Shown: positions 34,726 to 43,409 of the stretch, in pieces
Numbering within the stretch: the stretch's first letter is position 1
Layout: every line of letters begins with the position of its first letter
Assembly: GCA_018335295.1 (NCBI GenBank)
Contig: JAGXKI010000002.1
Coordinates: forward strand, 66,643-124,037
Length of the DNA stretch: 57,395 nucleotides
Direction: 5' to 3'
Source of the DNA: a bacterium
GTDB taxonomy: Bacteria > Acidobacteriota > Aminicenantia > Aminicenantales > Aminicenantaceae
The notes under the pieces: generated by a model
Database searches by the model: none
What the model saw: only the letters and a program-made list of their open reading frames with translations
Told to the model about the DNA's origin: nothing
Program-made: the position numbers and the translations under genes

Positions 34726-35647
34726 TTTTCAAACTCTCCAGATTTTTTTCCATGATATCTATAAAAGTCACCCCCGATTTGTACTGACTCCTGGTCAAAC
34801 TGGCCCCCGGATTCAAGACCATAGTCCTGCCCTCTATTTCTTCGGCAATTACTTTTGCCAATTTATCGCTGACATTTATTTCAAAAAAAACGACTTTGAT
34901 ATTATGTTTTTCAGCCAGCTTCACTACCTTCACCAGCTGCTGGGGGGTAGGTTCAGAGTGGGGATTCACTCCGTATAAAGAAATCTGATTCAAATTATAC
35001 TTTTCAGCCAAATAACCAAAAGCGGCGTGCCCGCCCAGGAGAAAGGTTCGATGTTCACACTCTTGAAGACTTCGTTTGTACTTCTTGTGAAGGTTCTGGA
35101 GCTTTTGCTTGTATATCCTGGCATTCTTTTTGAATACATGAGCTCCCTCTGGATCGACCTTTGAAAAAAGCCGACTCATTCTATCCACTAAAATCTGGTC
35201 CTTGCCAAAGTCCAGCCAGATATGAGGATCCAGTCCCGGAGATTCATGTTTTTTGTGGGGTATATTTTTTTTTATCAGAGATAAACCTTCACTGGCCTCC
35301 ATAACCCGAAGGCTTTTTTTCTGGACACTTTTCAAAATATCATGGGCCCATGGTTCCAAATGAGCCCCCACATATATAAATACATCCGCCGAAGATAGAG
35401 AGAAGATATCACTGGGACGAGGCTGCCATGTATGAATTTGGGCTCCAGGAGGGAGAAGGAGGCTCACCTTTCCTCTGGAACCGCAGACAGCCTGAGCAAA
35501 TTCTTTCAAAGGAAAAATACTGGTCATTACTCGGAGCTTGGAAGAAGCCTGATTTTTTTGAGACGCCCCTATCACTCCACTGCACAACAGAACAACCCCC
35601 ATCAAAAAGGAAAATTTATATAAGCAGTGAGCTCTACGGCAAATCAT
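34706..35647 (-). CDS. znuA: Zinc/manganese ABC transporter substrate-binding protein
   Basis: A 313-residue cluster A-I metal-binding protein with an N-terminal signal segment (FSFLMGVVLLCSGVIGA). Metal-ligand histidines are likely in GAQIHTWQPRPSD, DPHIWLDF and GGHAAFGYLAEKY, with an acidic ligand nearer the C-terminus. Only a short histidine/lysine loop (PHKKHESPG) precedes DPHIW, unlike the long His-rich loop of many ZnuA proteins, so manganese remains possible. It leads the operon. The upstream region has TTGACA and TATAAT but with a 12-bp gap. Confidence 0.9.
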   Translation of the reverse strand: MICRRAHCLYKFSFLMGVVLLCSGVIGASQKNQASSKLRVMTSIFPLKEFAQAVCGSRGKVSLLLPPGAQIHTWQPRPSDIFSLSSADVFIYVGAHLEPWAHDILKSVQKKSLRVMEASEGLSLIKKNIPHKKHESPGLDPHIWLDFGKDQILVDRMSRLFSKVDPEGAHVFKKNARIYKQKLQNLHKKYKRSLQECEHRTFLLGGHAAFGYLAEKYNLNQISLYGVNPHSEPTPQQLVKVVKLAEKHNIKVVFFEINVSDKLAKVIAEEIEGRTMVLNPGASLTRSQYKSGVTFIDIMEKNLESLKNGLNCK

Positions 35648-35820
35648 TGTCTTTCTTTTTATTATATATACCAGAGACTGTCAACAAATCCAGTCAAGTC
35701 CAGATTTTTTTAATTTTGATTCTTAAAGAAAAAAAGGTTAGTTCAGCCTCGGTCTCTCCCCTCTTTTACTCACCCTTTTCTCATTCATCTTCCCAAGGCC
35801 CCTTAAGCCCGAAGCTTAAA

Positions 35821-36984
35821 TTATTCATTTGAAAACATACGGACAGCTGCTCCTCTTCCGATTTCTGTTACATAAAATTCGGGAATGGGAAAATTCATTT
35901 TACGAGCTTCTCTGAGAAGTTTCTTTTCAAAGGCTCTTATCCCCTTCTTTTCCAGAAGAGCAAACCCAGATCCTCCGAAACCAGCTCCCGTTAAACGGGC
36001 CCCCAAACAGTCTTTAAATTCTTTGGCCGACTCATAGAGAAGATCCAATTCCGGACAAGAAACCTCATAATCATCCCTTAAGCTCTGGTGAGACTGAAAA
36101 ATTAAGTTGCCTAAAGTGGAGAAATCATCATCTTTCAAAGCCTTCACAGCCCTTTTCACTCTCTGATTTTCCCTCATCACATGTTTAGCTCTTTTATAAT
36201 AAATTTCCCCCATTTTTTTTCTTTCCTTTTCTAAAACATCCAGTCTGTCCTGTTTGTAACTTTGAACCCCCCTAGTACTTAAAATCTTTAGGGCTACCGC
36301 AGATTCTTCTCTTCTCTTATTGTATTCTGAAGAGGCCAGTTCTCTCTGAACCTTACTGTTATAAATGAGGATTCGCAAACCTCTATTTTGGAAATGAACA
36401 GGAATCATTTGTTTTTCCAAAGTTTCACAATCCAAAAAAAGAGCTTTATCCTTCTCTCCAAGAACAGAAATAAACTGATCCATTATCCCGCAGCGCACTC
36501 CCACAAAATCATTTTCGGCTCTTTGAGCATAAAGGGCTATTTTTTCAAGAGAAATGTCCATTTGGAAAAGATAGTTTAGACAGTAGAGAGTGCTTACCTC
36601 CAAAGCTGCAGAAGAGCTCAAACCAGCCTCTAGAGGAACCTCTCCCTTAATGAGTGCATCAATCCCCTGGAGCTTGAAGCCTTCCTGTTGAAGAACCCCA
36701 TATACCCCTTTAATATATTTCATCCAATTCTTATTTACTGGAGAATTCATTTCCTTGATGGAAAATTCCTCTTTTTCCTGGAAATCTTCGGCCCATACTT
36801 GAACTTTCTCATCTGACCGCAGAGCAGCCAAAAAATATACGTTCAAATTTAAGGCTACAGGTAAAACATACCCATCATTGTAATCGGTATGTTCTCCAAT
36901 CAGATTGATCCGGCCAGGAGCAGAGGCTGCAATTTGAGGGGAGGAGCGAAAGATTTTCTGGAACTTTTCGGCCAGTTTCTCCAT
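35821..36984 (-). CDS. galK: Galactokinase
   Basis: A 387-residue GHMP kinase phosphorylating galactose at C1. The galactokinase signature GRINLIGEHTDYNDGYVLP is at residues 24-42, the ATP loop GEVPLEAGLSSSAALEVS follows, and GARLTGAGFGGSGFALL is motif 3. No other Leloir gene is adjacent, so galactose-1-phosphate processing must be encoded elsewhere. AAAGAG precedes the ATG. The gene stands alone between the metal transporter and the dipeptidase. Confidence 0.95.
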   Translation of the reverse strand: MEKLAEKFQKIFRSSPQIAASAPGRINLIGEHTDYNDGYVLPVALNLNVYFLAALRSDEKVQVWAEDFQEKEEFSIKEMNSPVNKNWMKYIKGVYGVLQQEGFKLQGIDALIKGEVPLEAGLSSSAALEVSTLYCLNYLFQMDISLEKIALYAQRAENDFVGVRCGIMDQFISVLGEKDKALFLDCETLEKQMIPVHFQNRGLRILIYNSKVQRELASSEYNKRREESAVALKILSTRGVQSYKQDRLDVLEKERKKMGEIYYKRAKHVMRENQRVKRAVKALKDDDFSTLGNLIFQSHQSLRDDYEVSCPELDLLYESAKEFKDCLGARLTGAGFGGSGFALLEKKGIRAFEKKLLREARKMNFPIPEFYVTEIGRGAAVRMFSNE

Positions 36985-37188
36985 TGGGCAAATCTCTTTA
37001 TATAATTCTAAACAATTCTATTGAGAAAACAAAATCAAAAAAATGATTTAACAACTCCCGAATTCTCGCTAAGAAAAATTAACGGGCTCACAATTCCCCC
37101 TCCCTCACCTTTTCATAAATATTTATACTGGAATGTTTAGTCGGACAGCCTTGATTCGATTTCTCTTGATTCCCGGGTATATTTGTGT

Positions 37189-37205
37189 CATTATTTCAAA
37201 TAATG
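37189..37205. promoter_or_regulatory. Perfect palindrome upstream of the dipeptidase gene
   Basis: An 8-bp inverted repeat with a single central base (arms CATTATTT and AAATAATG) lies 56 bp upstream of the pepD-like start, in the 276-bp spacer after galK. A second AT-rich palindrome, ATAAATATTTAT, is at 37115-37126. These are possible operators; no consensus promoter is clear. The rest of the spacer shows no gene. Confidence 0.35.
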
Positions 37206-37260
37206 TTTCATAAGTTTGGATTATTTACTAAGCAAGAGCGTTGAAGAAGGGAGGCATAAT

Positions 37261-38715
37261 ATGGCATCAATATTGGAAGGTCTAAACCCTCCATCTCTTT
37301 GGAAACACTTTGAACAAATCCTTCAAATTCCCCACTGCTCTGGGAATGAAAAAGCTTTGGGCGACTACATTATTTCTACGGCTGAACAAAACAATCTCCA
37401 ATGGAATAGGGACAACGCTGGAAACATCGTGGTGAGAAAGAACGCTTCTCCAGGTTTTGAAAGCTCCAGCGGAGTAATTCTCCAAGGCCATACAGATATG
37501 GTTTGTGAAAAGAATTCGGATGTAGAGCATGATTTTTCCAAAGACCCTATCCCAGCACAACTAAAAGGAGAATGGGTTCAAGCTGAAGGCACCACCCTCG
37601 GTGCAGACAACGGAATCGGCTGTGCCGCGGCCTTGGCCCTTATGGAAGAACAGAAATTATCCCACGGTCCCCTGGAATTTCTTTTCACCGTAGATGAAGA
37701 AACAGGACTAACCGGAGCCACCAAAATAGAACCCGGGTTTCTTAAAGGAAAAAAACTCCTCAATCTAGACAGTGAAGACGAGGGAGAATTTACCATAGGC
37801 TGCGCAGGGGGTGCCGATTCAGAAATATCTTTTCCTTTAAAAAGAGATCCCCAAAGAAATGGAAATCCCTTTACCCTTAAAATTTCAGGATTGAAGGGAG
37901 GTCATTCGGGAATCGATATTGATAAGGAAAGAGGAAATGCCATCAAATGGCTGGCTCGAATGCTTTGGGAATCCATGAAAAAGTTTTCCTTTAGGGTGGT
38001 GAAAATCGAAGGGGGTAATAAACGCAACGCGATTCCTAGAGAATCTTGGGCGGCACTCCTGGTTGACCCGGGAATCAAAAACGACTTATCCAATTATTTC
38101 CAAGAATCATTCGGAAGAATCTACCAAGAGTTTAAGGCTGTCGAAAAAAAAGCTCAATTTTCATTCGAAAAATCCAACCAGGAGGAACAGAATCCTCTGG
38201 ATTCAAGTAACCAGAAGAATTTGATCCGTATGCTCTATGCTCTTCCTCACGGAGTGATGTCCATGCATTCGGAAATGAAAGATTTGGTGGAAACATCCAC
38301 GAATATGGCCATCGTTCATACTCACCAAAACCAAGCTGAGGTGGTGTGCAGCACTCGGAGTTCCATAGGTTCAGCTCTGGAAGCCACTCGGAATATGATC
38401 GCTTCGGTCTCAGAGCTCTCAGGAGCTGAAATCAACCAAGCTCAAGGATATCCAGGCTGGACTCCCAACCTTCAATCCTCAGTTCTCAAGACTCTGAAAG
38501 AAGTTTACCAAAAAAAATTTCAAAAAGAGCCTAAAGTGGGAGCCGTTCATGCCGGCCTGGAATGCGGCATAATCGGAGAAAAACATCCAGGCATGGACAT
38601 GATTTCCTTCGGTCCTACCATTGAACACCCTCATTCCCCTGATGAGCGAGTTCATATAGGCTCGGTGGAGAAATTCTGGGAGCTTTTAACTTCGATTCTG
38701 CCTGAATTAGCCTGA
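37261..38715 (+). CDS. pepD: Aminoacyl-histidine dipeptidase / PepD (M20 family)
   Basis: A 484-residue cytosolic M20 dipeptidase of the PepD (beta-Ala-His dipeptidase) type. Metal-site motifs are ILQGHTDMVCEKN, GTTLGADNGIGCAAALA and FTVDEETGLTGA, with HAGLECGIIGEKHPGMDMISFGPTI at the C-terminus. It cleaves Xaa-His and other dipeptides. GGGAGG lies 8 nt before the ATG at 37261 and decides the start over an ATG 45 bases upstream. It may release histidine for the ftcD-linked pathway (inference). Confidence 0.92.
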   Translation: MASILEGLNPPSLWKHFEQILQIPHCSGNEKALGDYIISTAEQNNLQWNRDNAGNIVVRKNASPGFESSSGVILQGHTDMVCEKNSDVEHDFSKDPIPAQLKGEWVQAEGTTLGADNGIGCAAALALMEEQKLSHGPLEFLFTVDEETGLTGATKIEPGFLKGKKLLNLDSEDEGEFTIGCAGGADSEISFPLKRDPQRNGNPFTLKISGLKGGHSGIDIDKERGNAIKWLARMLWESMKKFSFRVVKIEGGNKRNAIPRESWAALLVDPGIKNDLSNYFQESFGRIYQEFKAVEKKAQFSFEKSNQEEQNPLDSSNQKNLIRMLYALPHGVMSMHSEMKDLVETSTNMAIVHTHQNQAEVVCSTRSSIGSALEATRNMIASVSELSGAEINQAQGYPGWTPNLQSSVLKTLKEVYQKKFQKEPKVGAVHAGLECGIIGEKHPGMDMISFGPTIEHPHSPDERVHIGSVEKFWELLTSILPELA

Positions 38716-39049
38716 GAACAGGATTTCTAACTCAACCGGAACCTTTAGGAAAAAAGCTTTTTTTCTGGAATATCTCATACATTTCCTCAGCTATCTGTTC
38801 GATCATCTTGGTGTTTTCCAATTTTAACACCCATTTTTTTGGTATAGAATCTCATCTCAATCCTTTTAATTTGCTCGGAGAAAATTCCTTTCTATTGAAA
38901 GGAATTAATATGAAGAAGATAATTTGTCAATAAATTTTCGGCTCACCGCTGTATATTTTTTGACTTCGTGTTTTCACTCTGGTATAAAAATGAAACAGGC
39001 TCAGATGGGTGGATCAAATTTGGCACTTCATTTTGCTTTTTACTGAAAA
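38716..39049. other. 334-bp intergenic region with stem-loop and promoter
   Basis: Between the dipeptidase and the PAS/GGDEF gene no coding sequence is convincing. A perfect 10-bp hairpin AATTCCTTTC/GAAAGGAATT with a 4-nt loop lies at 38883-38906, without a following T-run. A strong promoter at 38960-38988 serves the next gene. Confidence 0.5.
38960..38988 (+). promoter_or_regulatory. Strong sigma-70-type promoter for the PAS/GGDEF gene
   Basis: TTGACT (38960-38965) and TATAAA (38983-38988) are exactly 17 bp apart, and the -10 is preceded by TGG, an extended -10. Transcription would start near 38995, leaving a leader of about 55 nt before the ATG at 39050. Confidence 0.6.
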
Positions 39050-39979
39050 ATGAAAAATTTTAACAACCAATACATTGAAAATTTACTGAACAATATTCAC
39101 GATGGACTTTTTATAACAGATGTTCACAAGAAAATTTCTTTTTGGAATAAAGGGGCTGAAAACATCACTGGATTTAAAGAGTCTGAAATGAAGGGAAAAC
39201 CCTGCTCAACCAGTTTTCTGTGTCCTATAGATGAGAAAGGAACTTTTCTTTGCCAAGAAAACTGCCCGGCTCAACAGGCCCTAACAGATGAAAACATCCA
39301 TCAAACCAAGGCTTATTTTCACCACAAGGAAGGTTTCCGAATTCCTGTCTCCCTCCGGGCTATTCCTCTTTTGAATAAAAAGGAGCATTTGATAGGAATC
39401 GCCTGTGATTTTGTGGACATTTCTCCCAAGGTCCTAATGCCACAAAAAACTCGGGAACTGAAACGAATGGAGCTTATAGACCCTCTCACTCAAGTGGGAA
39501 ACAGAAGGTACATGGAAATGCAGCTCCATTCCCGACTTAATGAAAAGAAATGGTACAATCTTCCTTTTGGGACGATTTTTGTGGACCTGGATCACATGGA
39601 GAAAATCAATGAAACTTACGGCCAAAAGGTGGGAGATAGAATACTTCGTATGATTTCGCAAACTCTGTCTAAAAACATTCGCTTCTTCGACACCATAGGA
39701 CGCTGGGAAGGAGAGAAATTTCTGGTGGTCATTCTAAACGTGGATGAACCTATACTGGACTTTGTGGCCAATAAACTCCGTTTACTGGTAGAAGAATCCA
39801 ACATTTTGGTAAATGCCACCTTCGTTGGGACCACTATCTCCTTGGGTGCTACTTTGGCTCGAGTTACAGACTCCCCAGAAAAACTGGTGAAAAGGGCGGA
39901 ATCCCTGATGTACCACAGCAAATGGATGGGCCGGAATCGGGTAAGCTTGAAACTGGAAAAAGAAGAAAGTGAATATTGA
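39050..39979 (+). CDS. PAS-domain protein with degenerate GGDEF domain
   Basis: A 309-residue cytoplasmic signalling protein. A PAS domain (about 8-125) contains four cysteines, C52, C58, C68 and C72, a pattern seen in many PAS-diguanylate cyclases and able in principle to hold a metal or cluster. A GGDEF domain follows (about 143-300; DPLTQVGNRRYME, VDLDHMEKINETYG). The catalytic signature reads EGEKF (220-224) instead of GGDEF, so the usual cyclase activity is doubtful. It may bind c-di-GMP or GTP or act by protein contact. It converges with the SH3b gene and is expressed from its own promoter. Confidence 0.85.
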   Translation: MKNFNNQYIENLLNNIHDGLFITDVHKKISFWNKGAENITGFKESEMKGKPCSTSFLCPIDEKGTFLCQENCPAQQALTDENIHQTKAYFHHKEGFRIPVSLRAIPLLNKKEHLIGIACDFVDISPKVLMPQKTRELKRMELIDPLTQVGNRRYMEMQLHSRLNEKKWYNLPFGTIFVDLDHMEKINETYGQKVGDRILRMISQTLSKNIRFFDTIGRWEGEKFLVVILNVDEPILDFVANKLRLLVEESNILVNATFVGTTISLGATLARVTDSPEKLVKRAESLMYHSKWMGRNRVSLKLEKEESEY

Positions 39980-40017
39980 TTTTCTGAATAATTAGAGAGT
40001 CCCCTTAAAATCAAGAA

Positions 40018-40890
40018 TTAAAGAAGGGAAAGCAGACTATTCTGGGCGGCTTTTCTGGCAAGTTCTTTATACTGAATTCCTCTGTATTCTATTTTCAGGT
40101 TCACCTGGCCTTTTCTTTTATAAAGATGAAGGAAAATTTCTGTTTTAGGGGTTTGCCAGGAAGCTCTATACTTTAATTCCTCCGAAATCCCGGCTTTTTC
40201 CTTGGGAACAGTCTGCCTCTCAGAAGAATCATCCCCTTTGACTTCCTCTTTAAGAGGCTTTCCATACTTCTGAATGAGAATCTTCTTTATGGACTTATAG
40301 TCTTGGATAAGCTGATTTTCCTGGGAAGAGGACAGGATAAAATCATATTTAGCTGCAGCCAATTTGTCCTGCGCAAACATGTATTCGAGCACACAATCCC
40401 TATTCATCCACCTCTGTTTGTAAGTAATTACATCCAGCTCTCCGGACCTTTTCTGGCTTTGAGGTGAACCTTCCGCCTCTATGACTTCTTTCTGACTCAT
40501 CCCCCAATAAGTTTGTCTAAACTGTGAATCCTGCTTTTTTCCTTGTTGAGTTTCTTCTCCTTTCAAGGTCATGACCTGAGTGACTTGATACAGTTTTTTG
40601 ACAGAGGTATCCAACATATATCCGGAACGAGTGATCTCTGAACTTTCGGAAGAAAAGTACACATAAAACCAGCATTTCTTTACTTTTGTAGAACATCCTA
40701 AAGTGACCCTCTTTCCTTTCTCTAATTTTTCCAGGACAGGGCTGTTCTCATTGGGTTTGAGATAAACTGTGGCTTTTTCTGTGGTCACTTCTAACTTCTT
40801 TCCATACGTTCCCCCCCAATGCGGGAGAAACAAAATCAGAATAAAAACCAGAAAAACAATATGATTCAATCCTTCTGCTTTCTTTCCCAT
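40018..40890 (-). CDS. Exported protein with bacterial SH3 domain
   Basis: A 290-residue protein. The start at 40890 follows a GAGGATAAG site and opens onto a signal segment (HIVFLVFILILFLPHWGG). Residues about 32-105 form an SH3b-like domain (TTEKATVYLKPNENSPVLEKLEKGKRVTLG). The remainder has a WGMSQKEVIEAEG-type motif, and the lysine-rich C-terminal half is likely alpha/beta. SH3b domains commonly bind cell-wall peptides. Function unknown. Confidence 0.65.
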   Translation of the reverse strand: MGKKAEGLNHIVFLVFILILFLPHWGGTYGKKLEVTTEKATVYLKPNENSPVLEKLEKGKRVTLGCSTKVKKCWFYVYFSSESSEITRSGYMLDTSVKKLYQVTQVMTLKGEETQQGKKQDSQFRQTYWGMSQKEVIEAEGSPQSQKRSGELDVITYKQRWMNRDCVLEYMFAQDKLAAAKYDFILSSSQENQLIQDYKSIKKILIQKYGKPLKEEVKGDDSSERQTVPKEKAGISEELKYRASWQTPKTEIFLHLYKRKGQVNLKIEYRGIQYKELARKAAQNSLLSLL

Positions 40891-41114
40891 CTTATCCTCT
40901 TTTGTTGCCGAGAATTTCATTTTTTTATCATCACAAGAATTTATCCATCTGGCAATCCTCTTTCCTGATGATTTTTCTTCTCTTTTTTCCACCGCAAATG
41001 ATGAGAACTTCCTCACCTCTCTCACGGAATTAGAGAGGCTTACCTTTCCAAAAAATTAATTTGACAACCCTCTTTTTCTCTATTAACTTAAATAGCGACC
41101 GGATTTTTGGGAAT

Positions 41115-41456
41115 ATGGGAAAAACAAAACAAAGAATAAAGTTCGTTTTATCAGATTCTTTTCTTTTTCTCACTATCGGCGGGATTGGATATATCATCAT
41201 TCAGCTTTTAAAACTCCTGGTCGAATCCGAACAGCATACGAAAATACTGGAAACTCTTCACTTCGGGTGGCTCCTGTTGGTGGTAGTTATCTTTCTTCTG
41301 GATTCTCTCATTCGAATTGCCTTGTCTACCTATCTGGAGCTCCATCAAGATTACTCCATCGATATAAAAAAATTTTCAGTTGAAGCCAAGCCAAACCAAA
41401 AAAAGAATCAAAAGAAATCTTCCTCACAAGAAAAATCGGTTGACGAGTCTTGTTAG
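41115..41456 (+). CDS. Small two-segment membrane protein, unknown function
   Basis: A 113-residue protein with two hydrophobic segments (SFLFLTIGGIGYIIIQLLKLLV and WLLLVVVIFLLDSLIRIAL) and a lysine/serine-rich hydrophilic tail. The ATG at 41115 is used because the upstream frame begins with a TTG that is part of a TTGACA promoter-like hexamer at 41061. It precedes the helical-repeat/HD pair on the same strand. I do not recognise the family. Confidence 0.55.
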   Translation: MGKTKQRIKFVLSDSFLFLTIGGIGYIIIQLLKLLVESEQHTKILETLHFGWLLLVVVIFLLDSLIRIALSTYLELHQDYSIDIKKFSVEAKPNQKKNQKKSSSQEKSVDESC

Positions 41457-41460
41457 ACTC
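41445..41460 (+). terminator. Small hairpin overlapping a stop codon
   Basis: GAGTCT-TGTT-AGACTC forms a perfect 6-bp stem covering the stop codon of the small membrane protein gene and is followed by CTGTTTTC. It could be a weak terminator or attenuate read-through into the helical-repeat gene 30 bp on. Confidence 0.3.
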
Positions 41461-41489
41461 CTGTTTTCAAAGAAAACTTCTTCTGAACG

Positions 41490-43409
41490 ATGAAAGAAAA
41501 ACTTATCCAAGATTTTCTTCAAAATCTAAACTTATCTTTAAAAAATGCATCCATTTATCATCATCAACATCCCGCTTTTAAAAATTCTGTTCAAGAGTTA
41601 AAAAACACATTGGAACATCTCCTTGAACAGGTCCATCCCTTAAAAATCGGATTCACTCCCCGAGCTCTTCTGATTGAAAACCAATACTGGGATCAAGATA
41701 ATCTTCACCTGAGATTAGCCCGGTTCTTTCACCGGCGAAAAATCAAGAATATCCAATTCCATAAAGAAATCACTCCTGAAGAATTAATGTTCTTTATCTC
41801 CAACCTATCCCTTTCTCCTCAGAATATCATTCAAAAGGGAGGTCTCAGGAATATTATTCCTTCCGATCAACTCACTCACATCCGATTCGAAGATTTGGAT
41901 TATTCTCAACTACTTAAAGGAGAAGGAAAGGAGGTCAAAGATATCTGGTCCTACCTTTTAAAGGAAGCTGTGGAAAAAGAGGATGCCCAAAAAATTGGAG
42001 AAGTGACCCAAAGTTTTCAAAAAGCGGCTAAAGAACTCAATTCCGAAGACCTTTTGAATAATTCCGAACTTCACCAGAACCTCAGCAAACTTTTCCATCA
42101 CCTCAATCATAATCAAAAGGAGACGTTCAGAAAATGTGGAAAAGAACTGGTTAAAGCAGCGGTGAGAAATAAAGATATTTCTCCTGACGCGAACCTGGAT
42201 AACTTAAAATCTTTAATCTCGGATTTAAACCCAGAAGACCTGGCAGCAACCCTCAAAGAGGAGATTCTGGATGATCCGGAATTCGATTCATTCAGCTTTA
42301 CCTTATTTTCTAAACTTTCGGATAAAGAGAAACATCATCACATTGCTTCTTCCCTCAAAGATATGTTTTTAAAGTCCAATTCTCTCCAATCCCATCCTCA
42401 GGCCCAAGAAAAAATCAAACAAACCTTATCTCGCTCCTCCTCCCCTGTGATATCGGAAATCTACAGAGACACTCTGCTCAATCTAATCGAAGGAACCTCT
42501 GGGGGGCAGGAGCTCAGCTTAAATCTTTCTTTCCTCTCTAGGAATTACCGGTACCTTCTTCTCAATCTGTTTGATAATGAAAAAGAAAGAGACGAGCAGA
42601 TTTCTTTTCTTGAAAGAATCTCGGAAGAAATGGAAGAAATTACCAAAGAAAAGGACTTGCAATATTTAAAATCTCTGATCGATAGTTTGAACCAAAAGGG
42701 TAAAGAACTTCTTTCAGACCCCGTTCTGTTGAACATCAATAACTATGTTTCAAATTTAATTGAAGATCTCGTCTTGGACGGAGAAAGCTTGCCGGATTTG
42801 GATTACTTTCTTGGTTTTTTAAAAGAAAGCCGCGTGGGAATGGATGCCTACTTGGAAAAAATATTCTCACAAAATAATATGAATCCCTCTCTATTAAGGT
42901 TATTCTTTAAACTTTTTCCTGGTTATATTTCCACCTTTAAGGAAAGAATTAGAGATAAATCCGAAGATTATTCTTTTCTCTCCCAGATGGCTCAAAGTTT
43001 AGGGGAATTGGATTTCTCTGTATCTCTGGAGCTCCTGAAATTTATCTTCCATTTGGGCGATCATTCTGTCAAAATCAAGACTCTCAGAGCTATGAAAGAG
43101 CTCTCCACTTATGATGAAAACTTCCTTCTGTATAACTTGAAAAAAGGGAGTTTCGGCCTAAAAAAAGAAGCCCTGAAAAATTTAAAGAGAAGTGAAATCA
43201 CCAAACACAAAGCTGTGGAGACTTTGTTTTCTATCCCTTCTCCCCTCGGTTTTCACAACAAAGAATTGATAGAAAACATAGAGATTGCTCAAGCCAGTGG
43301 TCTAAAGGAATCCCGGACTTATCTGGTTTCTTTCACCCAAAAAAAATTTTTTTGGAATAAAAAACTCCGAAAACAAGCTCTTCAGGCTCTTTATAATTTA
43401 AATGAGTGA
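41490..43409 (+). CDS. Large helical (HEAT-like) repeat protein with HD-partner N-terminal domain
   Basis: A 639-residue soluble protein. Residues about 1-135 (SIYHHQHPAFKNSVQEL, LKIGFTPRALLIEN, RKIKNIQFHKEITPEELMFFISNLS) are homologous by eye to the N-terminus of the next gene's product. The rest is almost entirely amphipathic helices in irregular HEAT-like repeats, most regular near the C-terminus (DHSVKIKTLRAMKELSTYDENFLLYNLKKG). No catalytic motif is seen. It overlaps the HD gene by 8 bp, so the two are co-translated and probably bind each other. No ribosome site is evident. Confidence 0.7.
   Translation: MKEKLIQDFLQNLNLSLKNASIYHHQHPAFKNSVQELKNTLEHLLEQVHPLKIGFTPRALLIENQYWDQDNLHLRLARFFHRRKIKNIQFHKEITPEELMFFISNLSLSPQNIIQKGGLRNIIPSDQLTHIRFEDLDYSQLLKGEGKEVKDIWSYLLKEAVEKEDAQKIGEVTQSFQKAAKELNSEDLLNNSELHQNLSKLFHHLNHNQKETFRKCGKELVKAAVRNKDISPDANLDNLKSLISDLNPEDLAATLKEEILDDPEFDSFSFTLFSKLSDKEKHHHIASSLKDMFLKSNSLQSHPQAQEKIKQTLSRSSSPVISEIYRDTLLNLIEGTSGGQELSLNLSFLSRNYRYLLLNLFDNEKERDEQISFLERISEEMEEITKEKDLQYLKSLIDSLNQKGKELLSDPVLLNINNYVSNLIEDLVLDGESLPDLDYFLGFLKESRVGMDAYLEKIFSQNNMNPSLLRLFFKLFPGYISTFKERIRDKSEDYSFLSQMAQSLGELDFSVSLELLKFIFHLGDHSVKIKTLRAMKELSTYDENFLLYNLKKGSFGLKKEALKNLKRSEITKHKAVETLFSIPSPLGFHNKELIENIEIAQASGLKESRTYLVSFTQKKFFWNKKLRKQALQALYNLNE

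Noticed and set aside
35650-35700. Perfect TTGACA and TATAAT hexamers upstream of the metal-binding protein gene on the minus strand
   Set aside because: They are separated by only 12 bp, too close for one sigma-70 promoter, and no alternative partner hexamer at 16-18 bp is convincing.
38883-38906. 10-bp perfect hairpin as an intrinsic terminator of pepD
   Set aside because: The stem is AT-rich and is not followed by a T-run, and it lies 170 bp after the stop codon; it is noted only as a stem-loop.
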